Source: Chryseobacterium vaccae (GTDB lineage Bacteria > Bacteroidota > Bacteroidia > Flavobacteriales > Weeksellaceae). Taken from it: DNA of 64,000 bases. This document shows, one piece after another, positions 1 through 7,831 of the stretch. The stretch lies in contig NZ_VSWH01000001.1 in NCBI RefSeq assembly GCF_009602705.1, positions 1,426,001-1,490,000 of the forward strand. The letters run 5' to 3'. How positions within the stretch are numbered: position 1 is the stretch's first letter; every line of letters begins with the position of its first letter. Position numbers and translations under genes: made by a program. The notes below the pieces were generated by a model that was given only the letters and a program-made list of their open reading frames with translations, was not told the origin of the DNA and searched no databases.

Positions 1-933
1 CATCAATACAAAATGAAAAGCCAGACCTTCATATTTCTTGTCAATAGTCAGCCCCGGAAAACTGTATTTCGGCAGGAGGATTCTCCGTTCGAAATGGGAA
101 GGATCCGTAAGAACACTTCCCGGATCAGAAAGTATTTTTACAAACACCTCCTGCCCATTTAACTCATCCGTTTCGGAAAAATTAATTTCACGTTTTATTC
201 TTCTCGGAAACTGTGAAAACTGACGTACAAGCTTCGTTTCGGGTGAATAAAAAAGGTAATGCGTCCCTGGAAAATGGGCAATATGTAAGCGGCAGACAAA
301 TTCTAAAGTGTTTCCGTTTTCATCTTTAAAAACCGGCAGATCGTAATTGGTCGTGTAGTTGAAATCTTCATCGAAATCTTCGTATTCAAGTTCGCCCTCG
401 TCTTGCAGATCATAGAGTATTTCGTCTTCCTCTTCGGTAGTCTGACGTAAATAAGTGCTGAAATGCCATTTTACTTTGCCTGTCAGCAGCATGGCATCTT
501 CTTTATGGTAAAATGGATCTGTTCCGTCTTCTTCACTGTACACTGATGCTGCGTCCGTCTGTTCAAAATGTGGCTGCATCGCTCCGAGGCATTCGGTTAT
601 AAATTCCGGAGTGAATTCTGAGACGGGCTTTCCATTAAAGCCTAATAACTCATATCTGTTTCCGTCTATCAGACGGAAATCCGCGTATTCAAAGATGGTG
701 GGGAATGCCATGAAATGGAATGTTAATCCATCCAATTCAGGTTTCGCGAGAATTCCGGGAACGGAAAATTCCGGAATCAGAATCTTCTGTTCGGTGTATT
801 TTTTATCTTTTTCCACCAAAGCTTCTGCCGGATAACTCGTCAGCATTCTGTCTGGTGAACCCGGCGAGGCACCGGGCGATCCTAATTTTTTATATTTGGT
901 AAACTGTCTTGGTTTCATTTTATTTTTAGTCAT
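1..933 (-). CDS. Hypothetical protein with internal duplication, 3' end beyond window
   Basis: The minus-strand frame is open from an ATG at 933 to the window edge (at least 311 codons, no stop), so the C-terminus is missing. An in-frame ATG at 918 (MKPRQF) is an alternative start. No signal peptide or membrane segment is visible, so it is probably cytosolic. The protein repeats itself: ILIPEFSVPG followed by LDGLTFHFMAFP near residues 51-78 recurs as ILLPKYSFPG followed by YEGLAFHFVLM near residues 285-311, suggesting two copies of a domain of about 230 residues. The middle (about 165-200) is rich in Asp/Glu. I recognise no family. It is the last visible gene of a minus-strand run of small cytosolic proteins and begins 35 bp after the previous stop. 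Confidence 0.8.
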   Translation of the reverse strand, partial: MTKNKMKPRQFTKYKKLGSPGASPGSPDRMLTSYPAEALVEKDKKYTEQKILIPEFSVPGILAKPELDGLTFHFMAFPTIFEYADFRLIDGNRYELLGFNGKPVSEFTPEFITECLGAMQPHFEQTDAASVYSEEDGTDPFYHKEDAMLLTGKVKWHFSTYLRQTTEEEDEILYDLQDEGELEYEDFDEDFNYTTNYDLPVFKDENGNTLEFVCRLHIAHFPGTHYLFYSPETKLVRQFSQFPRRIKREINFSETDELNGQEVFVKILSDPGSVLTDPSHFERRILLPKYSFPGLTIDKKYEGLAFHFVLM

Positions 934-968
934 TATTTTTTCCTGATACAATTCAGGAAACTCATTAT

Positions 969-1517
969 TTAATGGATATACCGTCTTATGTTGGTTTGAT
1001 TTTTATTGATTTCAACACTGTCTGAGGAAATAAATTCTACCCCAAAATCCAGTTCATCAATTGACAAATAAGTGGGCACACTGCTGCCTGTTAATTTTTG
1101 AGCTTCTTTCCAGCAGGATTCAAACCAATCATCAAAAATTTCATACTTTTCCTGTTCATATTCCTCCTTCATTTCTTCCCATTCTTCTTCATCCTCACAA
1201 TCATCTTCCAGATCACTGACAATGTCCATTAACTCTTCTGATTCTGAAAAATAAGCGTTCAGTTCATTCCTCAGGAGGTCAATTTCTTCCGTAATAGTCA
1301 AACCAGCTGCATTGGAGCCGAAAAACACCATGGAAAACCATTCGTGACGGTATTCAAAATTATGGGCTGCCATATCCTCTTTCTTAAAATCAGGAAGCAT
1401 TGAAATGGCATTTCCATTGAGGACATTTACCAACTCATCTATTATTTTCTCACGAATATTATTTAAAGTTGATTTTAATATTCCGTTGGATTTTTTCAGT
1501 TCTTCTATTTGTTCCAT
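969..1517 (-). CDS. Hypothetical acidic protein, 182 aa
   Basis: Complete frame with ATG at 1517. The N-terminus (MEQIEELKKSNGILKSTL) looks helical and could form a short coiled coil. A very acidic stretch at about residues 92-136 alternates Glu/Asp with aromatics (DDWFESCW at its end). There is no signal peptide or membrane helix. I cannot assign a family. It sits 54 bp downstream of the 247-residue gene and 35 bp upstream of the partial gene at the left edge, so co-transcription is likely. Function unknown; the company (DUF4261, DMP19-like, NTF2-like proteins) suggests, as inference only, an immunity or accessory role. Confidence 0.8.
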   Translation of the reverse strand: MEQIEELKKSNGILKSTLNNIREKIIDELVNVLNGNAISMLPDFKKEDMAAHNFEYRHEWFSMVFFGSNAAGLTITEEIDLLRNELNAYFSESEELMDIVSDLEDDCEDEEEWEEMKEEYEQEKYEIFDDWFESCWKEAQKLTGSSVPTYLSIDELDFGVEFISSDSVEINKNQTNIRRYIH

Positions 1518-1571
1518 TGTGTTATTTATATTTCATATGCTGCCCGTGATTTCTGGCAGATTGGTTAATGT

Positions 1572-2315
1572 TTAAGCCGGAAACCATTCAATGATCCGTT
1601 CCTTTACGCCTTCTACCTGCTTTTTTTGGGCCTCTAATTTTTTCACTTCCCAATCAAGAGACTCCATATAATTATCGACGATTTTCTGCTGGATTCTTGT
1701 GTTCCCTTCATGAGCAGACAAACCTGCCATCATACGCGACTGGCTTTCTAAATCCGCTTTATCTAGTATATTATTAAAAAGGTAAATCGCTGAGTAATCA
1801 TCCCAGACTGTTGTTTCCCGGATGATCCCCTGGGCCGTCATTTGAAGTTTCCAAAGCTCTCCGAATACTGAATGAAACATTTCTAACGCTTCATACTCCT
1901 CCGGATATTCATTCCTGTCTACAAACTTCATTACATTATGGCATGACTGGGCAGCCAGCTGGTAGATGAACCCTGTTGCCAGAAAGTAACCGGAAATATC
2001 TAGTTTACCTTCTTTAAAATTGGATAAAAATGTGGACAATCCTTCTATTTGTCCCCGTGAAAACATGTCCGATGCGTCTTCATGGGTTTTTACAACAATA
2101 AAAAATAATCGAAAATTTCTTCCGAATCTTTCATATGCTGCTTCAATTTCCTCGTGTTTATGATCTAAATGATAAGTAAAAACCGTAAGTACATTTTCAA
2201 ATAACTGCTCATCGTATCCGGATTCTTTGAAATATGTTTCGGTATTCTCTATTCCATTGGCAAAATCGCTGAATTTTGAGCTTTTAAGCTGCTCAAGTAT
2301 TGCTTCTCGTGTCAT
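1572..2315 (-). CDS. Hypothetical helical protein, 247 aa
   Basis: Complete frame from ATG 2315. Predicted by eye to be almost entirely alpha-helical and soluble; the last 35 residues (VKKLEAQKKQVEGVKERI) look like a coiled coil. There is no signal peptide. A patch near residues 105-130 (YFLATGFIYQLAAQSCHNVM) is hydrophobic but interrupted by polar residues, so I do not call it a membrane segment. No recognised family. Gaps to neighbours are 34 bp upstream and 54 bp downstream, consistent with one transcript. Confidence 0.8.
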   Translation of the reverse strand: MTREAILEQLKSSKFSDFANGIENTETYFKESGYDEQLFENVLTVFTYHLDHKHEEIEAAYERFGRNFRLFFIVVKTHEDASDMFSRGQIEGLSTFLSNFKEGKLDISGYFLATGFIYQLAAQSCHNVMKFVDRNEYPEEYEALEMFHSVFGELWKLQMTAQGIIRETTVWDDYSAIYLFNNILDKADLESQSRMMAGLSAHEGNTRIQQKIVDNYMESLDWEVKKLEAQKKQVEGVKERIIEWFPA

Positions 2316-2349
2316 CTTAGTTTCTTTTAAATAAATAGGTATACATTGT

Positions 2350-2853
2350 TTATGATCCGAAAAACGGATTGGCTATTTTAAAAATTCCGTAGTCATATTT
2401 CTCATTGGACTTGTCCGGGTTCAGATAAAATGTAATGTGCAGATCAAGTTCTCTTTCATCATCAAGAATATGATCAGGAGCTTGTTTGATAACGTCTAAA
2501 AAGTTTTGATGCCCATCAGGAGATGAAAAAATGGGAATTGAAAAATCCAGTTTCTTCTGGTTGTTAAGTGTCATTGGAAGTGTGATCGTCTGATCAAGAA
2601 TGGCTTGGTGCTGTCCGAATTTGTCATCAGATTTCATCAGATAGATATCGAAAGCATCAATATCCGATTCATCTTCATAGCTGAAAAAGTTTACTTCCTG
2701 CAGAGCAATTTGAAAGGTTACATCTTCCACGATGAGCTCTTCGTGCAGATCCAGCGTTACTTCTACATCAAGGGAATCTATATCATAACTTCCGGTGTCC
2801 TTTGGATCAAATTTATGTTTAAGTTCTATCTCAATTTCTTTTTTGTAGTTCAT
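2350..2853 (-). CDS. Hypothetical beta-rich protein, 167 aa
   Basis: Complete frame from ATG 2853. The sequence alternates charged and hydrophobic residues (EIEIELKHKF, DVEVTLDLHEEL, LDLHITFYLN), which reads as a beta sandwich. It is acidic and lacks a signal peptide. A 62-residue antisense frame on the plus strand inside it has no support. No family recognised. It lies between the DMP19-like gene (88 bp upstream) and the 247-residue gene (34 bp downstream), in the same direction. Confidence 0.78.
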   Translation of the reverse strand: MNYKKEIEIELKHKFDPKDTGSYDIDSLDVEVTLDLHEELIVEDVTFQIALQEVNFFSYEDESDIDAFDIYLMKSDDKFGQHQAILDQTITLPMTLNNQKKLDFSIPIFSSPDGHQNFLDVIKQAPDHILDDERELDLHITFYLNPDKSNEKYDYGIFKIANPFFGS

Positions 2854-2941
2854 AGTTTTAGTAATATGTATTAATGTATTTTAATTGGCAGATCATCAAC
2901 CATTTTAATGATTCTTCAAAACTTTTAAGGATTTCAATGAA

Positions 2942-3370
2942 TTATTTCTGTTTAAACGAAATTGAATCACAGTACAGCATAAATTCAGGATCGTTCCAGC
3001 TGCGTTGAAGATACTCAGTTAAACAGGCTTCAAACACCTCATCTAACTGATAATAGGCCATATCCAGCGCATCCAGGTCCGCGCTTCTTTTTACTTGTGT
3101 CAGGATGTTCAACCCCTCAGTAAATCCGATTTCTTTAAATGCCTGTTTTATTTTTGCATGGGTTATTTTTCCATATTTTATTTCATATAAATACATGTCA
3201 AATCCGCTGCTTTTTATCATTCCATCGCCATAAACAGCAACATATATATTTTTTGCCACAGGATTACCGTTCAGAATTTCCTGACTATTAACGGTTCTTA
3301 ATATCGGATTACCATATTCTTCCCGAATGGCTTCATAGAATTCGAGAACTGTGTTCATGTTTATTGTCAT
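2942..3370 (-). CDS. Small cytosolic protein, possible DMP19/DUF4375-like domain
   Basis: Complete frame; ATG at 3370 (MTIN) or an in-frame ATG at 3358 (MNTVLEF) could start it. The C-terminal half carries a pattern resembling the DMP19 (DUF4375) family: SSGFDMYLYE, then a helix ending in FKEIG, then DALDMAYYQLDEVFEACLTE, followed by a short hydrophobic/aromatic tail. In that family the order is a G-x-x-x-Y-F-like strand, an ALxxIGA helix, and an LDxxFYxLDE helix. The match is by memory of the pattern and is tentative. DUF4375 proteins are often found near polymorphic toxins. The gene starts about 40 bp downstream of a dispersed hairpin repeat. Confidence 0.75.
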   Translation of the reverse strand: MTINMNTVLEFYEAIREEYGNPILRTVNSQEILNGNPVAKNIYVAVYGDGMIKSSGFDMYLYEIKYGKITHAKIKQAFKEIGFTEGLNILTQVKRSADLDALDMAYYQLDEVFEACLTEYLQRSWNDPEFMLYCDSISFKQK

Positions 3371-3410
3371 CGCTATTTATTTATCGTTTATTAATCGTAT
3401 TTAGCCTTAG

Positions 3411-3604
3411 TTCGGGTTAAGAAGTTTAAATGTAAAAGGCTGGAAGTTACTTTTAGTTATACGCATTGAAAGCCCCCAGAAAATCAAATTAAATAAAAAC
3501 TGATCAATATTTATTCTTAGTGGCTTTCATAACTTCCCTCTTCCATCACCCTGCTTCAAACCTGCTTCCATCAGATATTCTTATCCCGGAATGAGGTTAT
3601 TTAA
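3411..3604. repeat. Dispersed hairpin repeat, copy A
   Basis: About 195 bp that aligns almost end to end with 30426-30645 in the same orientation. It begins TTCGGGTTAA and ends near ATGAGGTTATTTA. Inside are inverted pairs that can fold: GGAAGTTA with TAACTTCC, and TTGAAAGC with GCTTTC. Copy A lacks about 20 bp of the GGAAGA-rich left arm present in copy B. It lies 15 bp downstream of the stop of the DUF4261 gene, in its likely 3' untranslated region, so it may act as a REP-like 3' end or terminator. Confidence 0.75.
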
Positions 3605-3618
3605 TGATCGTCTGGAGA

Positions 3619-4401
3619 TTATAATTCAAACTTAAATGATTCGCCTTCTACAAACACTCCTTTTGACTGCACTATTTTAATTTTCTGTTCGGCCGTAAAA
3701 CCTAATGTTTCACCGCTTTTAAATGTGACATTGCTTTTGATGACATACCCGCAGATTTCGTTTAAATAAGTATACAATTCTCTCAACTCAAGCGGTGCGT
3801 TCACAAACTCCATTTCCAGCTTATCAAAAGTTGTTAATCCGTAAGAATAAGCACTATTGCCCTGCTCCCCTTTCCTAACACCGATATAAACCCACAAATC
3901 CAGCGGAACCAGATCCGATTTCAATGCTTCTGCACTATCCAAGTACTGTTCTTTTGGAATAAGCAAAGACTGAGAGCCCTGGTATACTCCAATACAGTTG
4001 CTTGTAGCAAGAATTGCTGTCAGAACTTTTGTCAAAATGCCAAAGCGTTCTTTATGATTAGTATTGTTTGACAGGATGGTTACGATAAGGTGTGAATTAT
4101 GGTCTTCCAGATCTGCTTCTGCAGTTGGCCAGTTGTAAGCATATTGTGCCGCGCCCTGAATATCACCCCACGGAATCTGAGCAGCAATTGTCCCCAATAC
4201 AACCGTTTCTCCCTGAACAGAAAAACTCACCGTTTCTGAAGAACCGTTGATATCCGTTGCTTCAATCCCCCAATCCGATAAAAGGTAGGCAATGACTTTT
4301 TCCAGATCAAAAGTTTCTCCGTTATTAAACATCGGCATCGCCAATAATACATTGCTTTTAGGTGTTTCTTCCTTTTTTTTTTTCTTTTTAAATAATCCCA
4401 T
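3619..4401 (-). CDS. DUF4261 domain-containing protein
   Basis: Complete 260-residue frame from ATG 4401 (MGLFKKKKKKEE), a basic soluble N-terminus rather than a signal peptide. The body matches the pattern I associate with DUF4261 proteins: an N-terminal block LLAMPMFNNGETFDLEKV, a central LIVTILSNNTNHKERFGILT, TSNCIGVYQGSQSLLIPKE, then PLDLWVYIGVRK and a C-terminal YVIKSNVTFKSGETLGF. The family's biochemical function is unknown; members are widespread in bacteria and recur in polymorphic-toxin immunity neighbourhoods. It lies 70 bp from the next upstream gene and is followed by repeat copy A. Confidence 0.8.
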   Translation of the reverse strand: MGLFKKKKKKEETPKSNVLLAMPMFNNGETFDLEKVIAYLLSDWGIEATDINGSSETVSFSVQGETVVLGTIAAQIPWGDIQGAAQYAYNWPTAEADLEDHNSHLIVTILSNNTNHKERFGILTKVLTAILATSNCIGVYQGSQSLLIPKEQYLDSAEALKSDLVPLDLWVYIGVRKGEQGNSAYSYGLTTFDKLEMEFVNAPLELRELYTYLNEICGYVIKSNVTFKSGETLGFTAEQKIKIVQSKGVFVEGESFKFEL

Positions 4402-4470
4402 GGTTTTAAATTGGTTTTTATAGTTAATTGTTTTTTTGAATATTTTTTTCTTTTGGGAGGACTGCCGATA

Positions 4471-5067
4471 TTATCCTTTATAATAATCTTCCATCCAGGT
4501 TGGATGTTCAGGCTCGGAAATCCTTAATGTATCCACTAATGTTCCGTCTTTTTTTATGGTGATACCCTCTTTAGAAACATTGGATCTTTTATTGTAAATC
4601 CATTCAATAACTTCTTCATTTCTTCTTTTTTCAAAATCAAGCTCCCTTGAGGAGGTAATTCTTAAATCTCCATTCACGATACCAACACTAACATTAGTTG
4701 GATAAACTTCTGCTCCCATCTCTACATCAGAGCCTAAAAAACAGGAAAAAACGACGTTAGAATCTGCGTTATATATTCCTTTACCGAATTTAGGATTCTC
4801 ATATTTCCTGATTAAAAACAGTCTCCTTTTTTTAAGATTATTTTTATTATTCTCGAATCTTTTTTTAGTCATTCTTGATTCATCTCTGAATGTATTTATA
4901 ATTGCATAATACCCAAATCCAGTACTATAGCAATTTTTAAGTTTTACGACTAAAGATTTCCATTCTTCGTTTGTTATTGAACTGTCATAAAAGCCTATCT
5001 CAAACTGATATTCCAGCTCTGTAAATTCTAAAATAAAATTTTTAACGTCTTCTAAGGTATAAATCAT
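4471..5067 (-). CDS. NTF2-like hypothetical protein, paralogue of the next gene
   Basis: Complete 198-residue frame from ATG 5067. The N-terminus MIYTLEDVKNFILEF matches MNYTLEDVKKFIFEF in the gene just upstream, and both end with SEP followed by an acidic/aromatic tail, so the two are tandem paralogues that have diverged. The layout (N-terminal helix, then VVFSCFLGSD, NVSVGIVNGDLRIT and a long curved sheet) is what one expects of an NTF2-like fold as seen in NTF2-fold immunity proteins; this is inference from pattern. No signal peptide. Gaps are 73 bp upstream and 69 bp downstream. Confidence 0.78.
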   Translation of the reverse strand: MIYTLEDVKNFILEFTELEYQFEIGFYDSSITNEEWKSLVVKLKNCYSTGFGYYAIINTFRDESRMTKKRFENNKNNLKKRRLFLIRKYENPKFGKGIYNADSNVVFSCFLGSDVEMGAEVYPTNVSVGIVNGDLRITSSRELDFEKRRNEEVIEWIYNKRSNVSKEGITIKKDGTLVDTLRISEPEHPTWMEDYYKG

Positions 5068-5140
5068 GTTTTTTTCATGTATTTGTTCTGAAAAAATGTA
5101 ATCTATAAAGTACTTATCTGTGGATTTTCTATTCCATCAT

Positions 5141-5716
5141 TTATTTATCTTTCCAATATTCATTAAGTGAAAAATTATCCCGGTTACCCGGTTCTGAATA
5201 ACGTTCTGTTTCAATAAATTTTCCGATTTTTTTGACATCTAAGTCCGAAGGATTGTAAACATTTCCTTTCCAACCCGTTACAGCCATTGTTAAACGGTTT
5301 GTATTTATGATCATTTTTCCAATGATTTTCAGTTCATTTCCAATTGTACCCGTAATGAATCCTTCAAAAAATACACTTTTATTAATCTCCCTTCTTGGGT
5401 TGGTACTTGAAACATAGGCCACCCATATATTTCCATACATTTTATTTTGATAACTGCTGAGTTTATATAAATGACGGGGAGTATTAGTTAAGGGGTTTTC
5501 TGCTATTTCTTTTTCAGTTCTCTTAAAAATACCGAAATCTGTCCTTTCGGAAATCCCTAACCCTTTTCCTACCTGTTCTATAGCCATTTCATATAGTTCT
5601 CTTACCGATTGATTAAAAGTATCCAGATTATTAAGATTTAATTTTGTCCAGCATTCGGCTTCTTTAGCTAAAAATTCAAAAATGAACTTTTTAACGTCTT
5701 CCAATGTATAATTCAT
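5141..5716 (-). CDS. NTF2-like hypothetical protein, first gene of the minus-strand run
   Basis: Complete 191-residue frame from ATG 5716. It begins MNYTLEDVKKFIFEFLAKEA and continues with a helical first third, then strands (GNIWVAYVSSTNPR, VFFEGFITGTIGNELKIIGK) that fit an NTF2-like cone. It is the tandem paralogue of the 198-residue gene downstream. It is the first clear gene of the minus-strand cluster running to the left edge; the ~500 bp upstream probably holds the cluster's promoter. Function unknown; an immunity role is inference. Confidence 0.78.
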   Translation of the reverse strand: MNYTLEDVKKFIFEFLAKEAECWTKLNLNNLDTFNQSVRELYEMAIEQVGKGLGISERTDFGIFKRTEKEIAENPLTNTPRHLYKLSSYQNKMYGNIWVAYVSSTNPRREINKSVFFEGFITGTIGNELKIIGKMIINTNRLTMAVTGWKGNVYNPSDLDVKKIGKFIETERYSEPGNRDNFSLNEYWKDK

Positions 5717-5781
5717 AGTTTTTTTAATGTACTTTGTTCTGAAAAGGCAAACTTCTTAACCAGAAATTCTGATTTTGGAGG

Positions 5782-5930
5782 TTATATTTCAGGCAGGCAA
5801 TAACAATTCCTGAAAACTTTCCTGAGTTTTAACTGAATAATTTCTGTTTTGGGATGTATTATTTCTACAGTTGGTGCGTTTACAGTGAAAAAGCTGTACA
5901 GAAGGAAATAAATGAATACTGTTTTTTCAT
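5782..5930 (-). pseudogene. Possible frameshifted small exported peptide
   Basis: On the minus strand an ATG at 5930 is followed by a run of six A. In the ATG frame a stop comes after 16 codons. In the next frame the DNA reads KTVFIYFLLYSFFTVNA, a good signal peptide core, then a charged stretch (EIIHPKTEIIQLKLRK) to a stop at 5782. A single extra A would join the two as M-K-K-T-V-F-I... . This could be a decayed small exported protein, a homopolymer error in assembly, or chance. Confidence 0.35.
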
Positions 5931-6284
5931 GATTTTTAAATTCAAATGGTTATTGTTTTTTGAGCACGTAATGTATTTAAAAATACAGATTACGTCCTGC
6001 ATTATTAGTTTTGTTCGTGTTCGGGCCTAAATATAGCAAGTTTCATTGAAATGTAAGGTAAATTTTTTCTGTACAGTTTTTCTCCACTCATTTTCATTGC
6101 CATTAATCTATTTTTAACCTTCTATTCTTCATCTCATCAATTAAAAATGTCATCAGTGAAAAACACTTCAAAAATACCCTTGAAAGATTTAATTCCTGGG
6201 TCACATTTTTTCTAAAACACGTATACTCTATTTCCTGTTATGCCCTTTTTTAGCTATTTTTACGTGATAATATATAAATACCAT
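5931..6284. other. Divergent intergenic region
   Basis: About 350 bp between the minus-strand cluster and the first plus-strand gene, very AT-rich. It must hold the divergent promoters. On the minus strand a TATATTTA close to the Bacteroidota -7 box lies near 6030, but without a convincing -33 TTG. I see no further gene. Confidence 0.5.
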
Positions 6285-6770
6285 ATGAGAAAATTTGTAT
6301 TTGCAGGAATAGTGACTCTGGGAGGATTTTTAACGGCAAAAGCACAGTGTAATACCGTATCCACCATTACAGAAAATTTTGATGCATGGAAAGATATTAA
6401 CAAATGCTGGACTGCCCAGCCGGGAAAAGCAATGCTTTATGCCAGTGACAAAAAAATCATATTTTATTCTATGAGCAGCCCGAGAGAAAATATGTATTTA
6501 GTGACCCCAAAAATTAAAGCAGGAAACTATACGCTAACTCTTGATGCATCGGATAACGAAGGAGAAACTACACTGGAAATTTTCTCAATCAGCAACTCAT
6601 CTGATGCAAAATCATATGTTTCAATAGCTAAGGCATCTGAGATTACGGGAGATAAAAAGACCTTTACTATTTCTTTAAAAAAAGATACTCATCTGGGTCT
6701 GAAAGTTTTGCTTAATGGAATACATCAGGCAGTTTATATAGATAACTTTTCTCTGACACCAAAAAAATAA
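6285..6770 (+). CDS. Small exported protein, MAM/cleaved-adhesin-like beta fold
   Basis: I start the gene at ATG 6285 (MRKFVFAGIVTLGGFLTAKAQ), which gives a clean signal peptide cleaved after AQ; a longer frame begins at 6240 but only adds a hydrophobic/aromatic stretch before the signal peptide. The mature part (CNTVSTITENFDAWKDINKCW, then alternating strands to VYIDNFSLTP) has the ENF...W opening and VYIDNF ending typical of the choice-of-anchor J / cleaved adhesin jelly-roll found in Bacteroidota secreted proteins. There is no T9SS sorting domain at this length (161 residues). A rho-independent terminator follows at 6838. Confidence 0.8.
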   Translation: MRKFVFAGIVTLGGFLTAKAQCNTVSTITENFDAWKDINKCWTAQPGKAMLYASDKKIIFYSMSSPRENMYLVTPKIKAGNYTLTLDASDNEGETTLEIFSISNSSDAKSYVSIAKASEITGDKKTFTISLKKDTHLGLKVLLNGIHQAVYIDNFSLTPKK

Positions 6771-6837
6771 ATCGGGGAAGATCTCAAAGGAATTTAATAA
6801 AGCCCATATAGCTCGAAATAAATCCTTTAAAGACATG

Positions 6838-6876
6838 AAAAACAGGTTGTCTCAAAAAGGCAGCCTGTTTTCGTAT
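6838..6876 (+). terminator. Rho-independent terminator
   Basis: AAAACAGG-TTG pairs with CAG-CCTGTTTT across an 11-nt loop, with one T-G wobble, followed by T-rich sequence. It lies 68 bp after the stop of the small exported protein. Confidence 0.75.
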
Positions 6877-6984
6877 ATGACCGTTAAGCCGATATTGTAG
6901 CGGAAATCAGGAGAAATCACAACAAAAACTCATGGATCTATTTTTTTACAACGATAATTTATTTAACATTGCAAAAATAATCTC

Positions 6985-7533
6985 ATGAAAAACTCAAAAC
7001 TAATTGTAGCTTCTGTTTTAATGCTGTTCTCAGTAATTACGATCAATGCACAAAAGAAAAAACCGGCAGGTTCATCCAAATCAGGGCCTATAGAAATGCC
7101 TAAAGACACTGAAGTTCAGCTAATGTCTGGGGAGGAAAGATTTAAAAAAAGCCTTCACAAGCTTGAAAATTTTATAAACTTTAAATATAGTGCAGATTAT
7201 AAAAAAGCGGATGTCTATATTACGCATATGGGTCCACAAAAGCTCATGTATAAAGTAAAATTAAATGATACCGGAGTTGACACAAAATTAAAAGCCAGAA
7301 TCTACAACTATAAAGTATATAGTGCAGATGGCAAAACACTTTTGTTTACCTACGAAACGGAAACGGCTGTCACCAGTTTAATAAAAATGATTTATAATTC
7401 TCCGGAGAAAAAATCCACCATCCTTGATTTTTCTAACGTATACAGAAGTGATGAATATACACTAGGTAAAACAGAAACTTTTAAGTATTATCCTGTCTTT
7501 TTATATTACTCAACATATGATGAGCCCAAATAA
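6985..7533 (+). CDS. Exported protein of unknown function, 182 aa
   Basis: Complete frame from ATG 6985 with a signal peptide (MKNSKLIVASVLMLFSVITI then NAQ, cleavage about residue 22) and a basic KKKPAG start of the mature chain. The remainder is a mix of helices and strands (FKKSLHKLENFINFKYSADY, MYKVKLNDTG, KARIYNYKVYSADGKTLLF). No family recognised, no lipobox and no sorting domain; a periplasmic location is likely. It is a monocistron: terminators lie upstream at 6838 and downstream at 7597. Confidence 0.82.
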   Translation: MKNSKLIVASVLMLFSVITINAQKKKPAGSSKSGPIEMPKDTEVQLMSGEERFKKSLHKLENFINFKYSADYKKADVYITHMGPQKLMYKVKLNDTGVDTKLKARIYNYKVYSADGKTLLFTYETETAVTSLIKMIYNSPEKKSTILDFSNVYRSDEYTLGKTETFKYYPVFLYYSTYDEPK

Positions 7534-7596
7534 TCACCGCATTATTTTACAGAATAGAGAAATAAAGCCATAAAACCCGTAATTTCAGATACAACG

Positions 7597-7626
7597 AAGC
7601 TGTTCCGAAAGATCAGCTTCTTTTAT
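7597..7626 (+). terminator. Rho-independent terminator
   Basis: GAAGCTG pairs with CAGCTTC over an 11-nt loop, followed by TTTTATT. It lies 63 bp after the stop of the 182-residue exported protein. Confidence 0.75.
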
Positions 7627-7773
7627 TGAACCAATAAAATTACATTCAGGCATCTTGGATCTGATACAAAAATTGGGAGCCGGCATAACGATGTAGCATA
7701 CCAATCTTTATTTTAGAATCATTTCAAATCTGGGTTTAACAGTATTTAATGATAATTCAGCTTTTAATATTTA

Positions 7774-7781
7774 TATATTTG
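7774..7781 (+). promoter_or_regulatory. Bacteroidota -7 box
   Basis: TATATTTG fits the TAnnTTTG consensus and lies about 50 bp before the start of the TPR/AraC regulator. No good -33 TTG is visible at the usual spacing. Confidence 0.4.
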
Positions 7782-7831
7782 TAAAAACCTCTGTTTTCCG
7801 TAAAAACTAATATAATTTCAATTAAAAGTAA

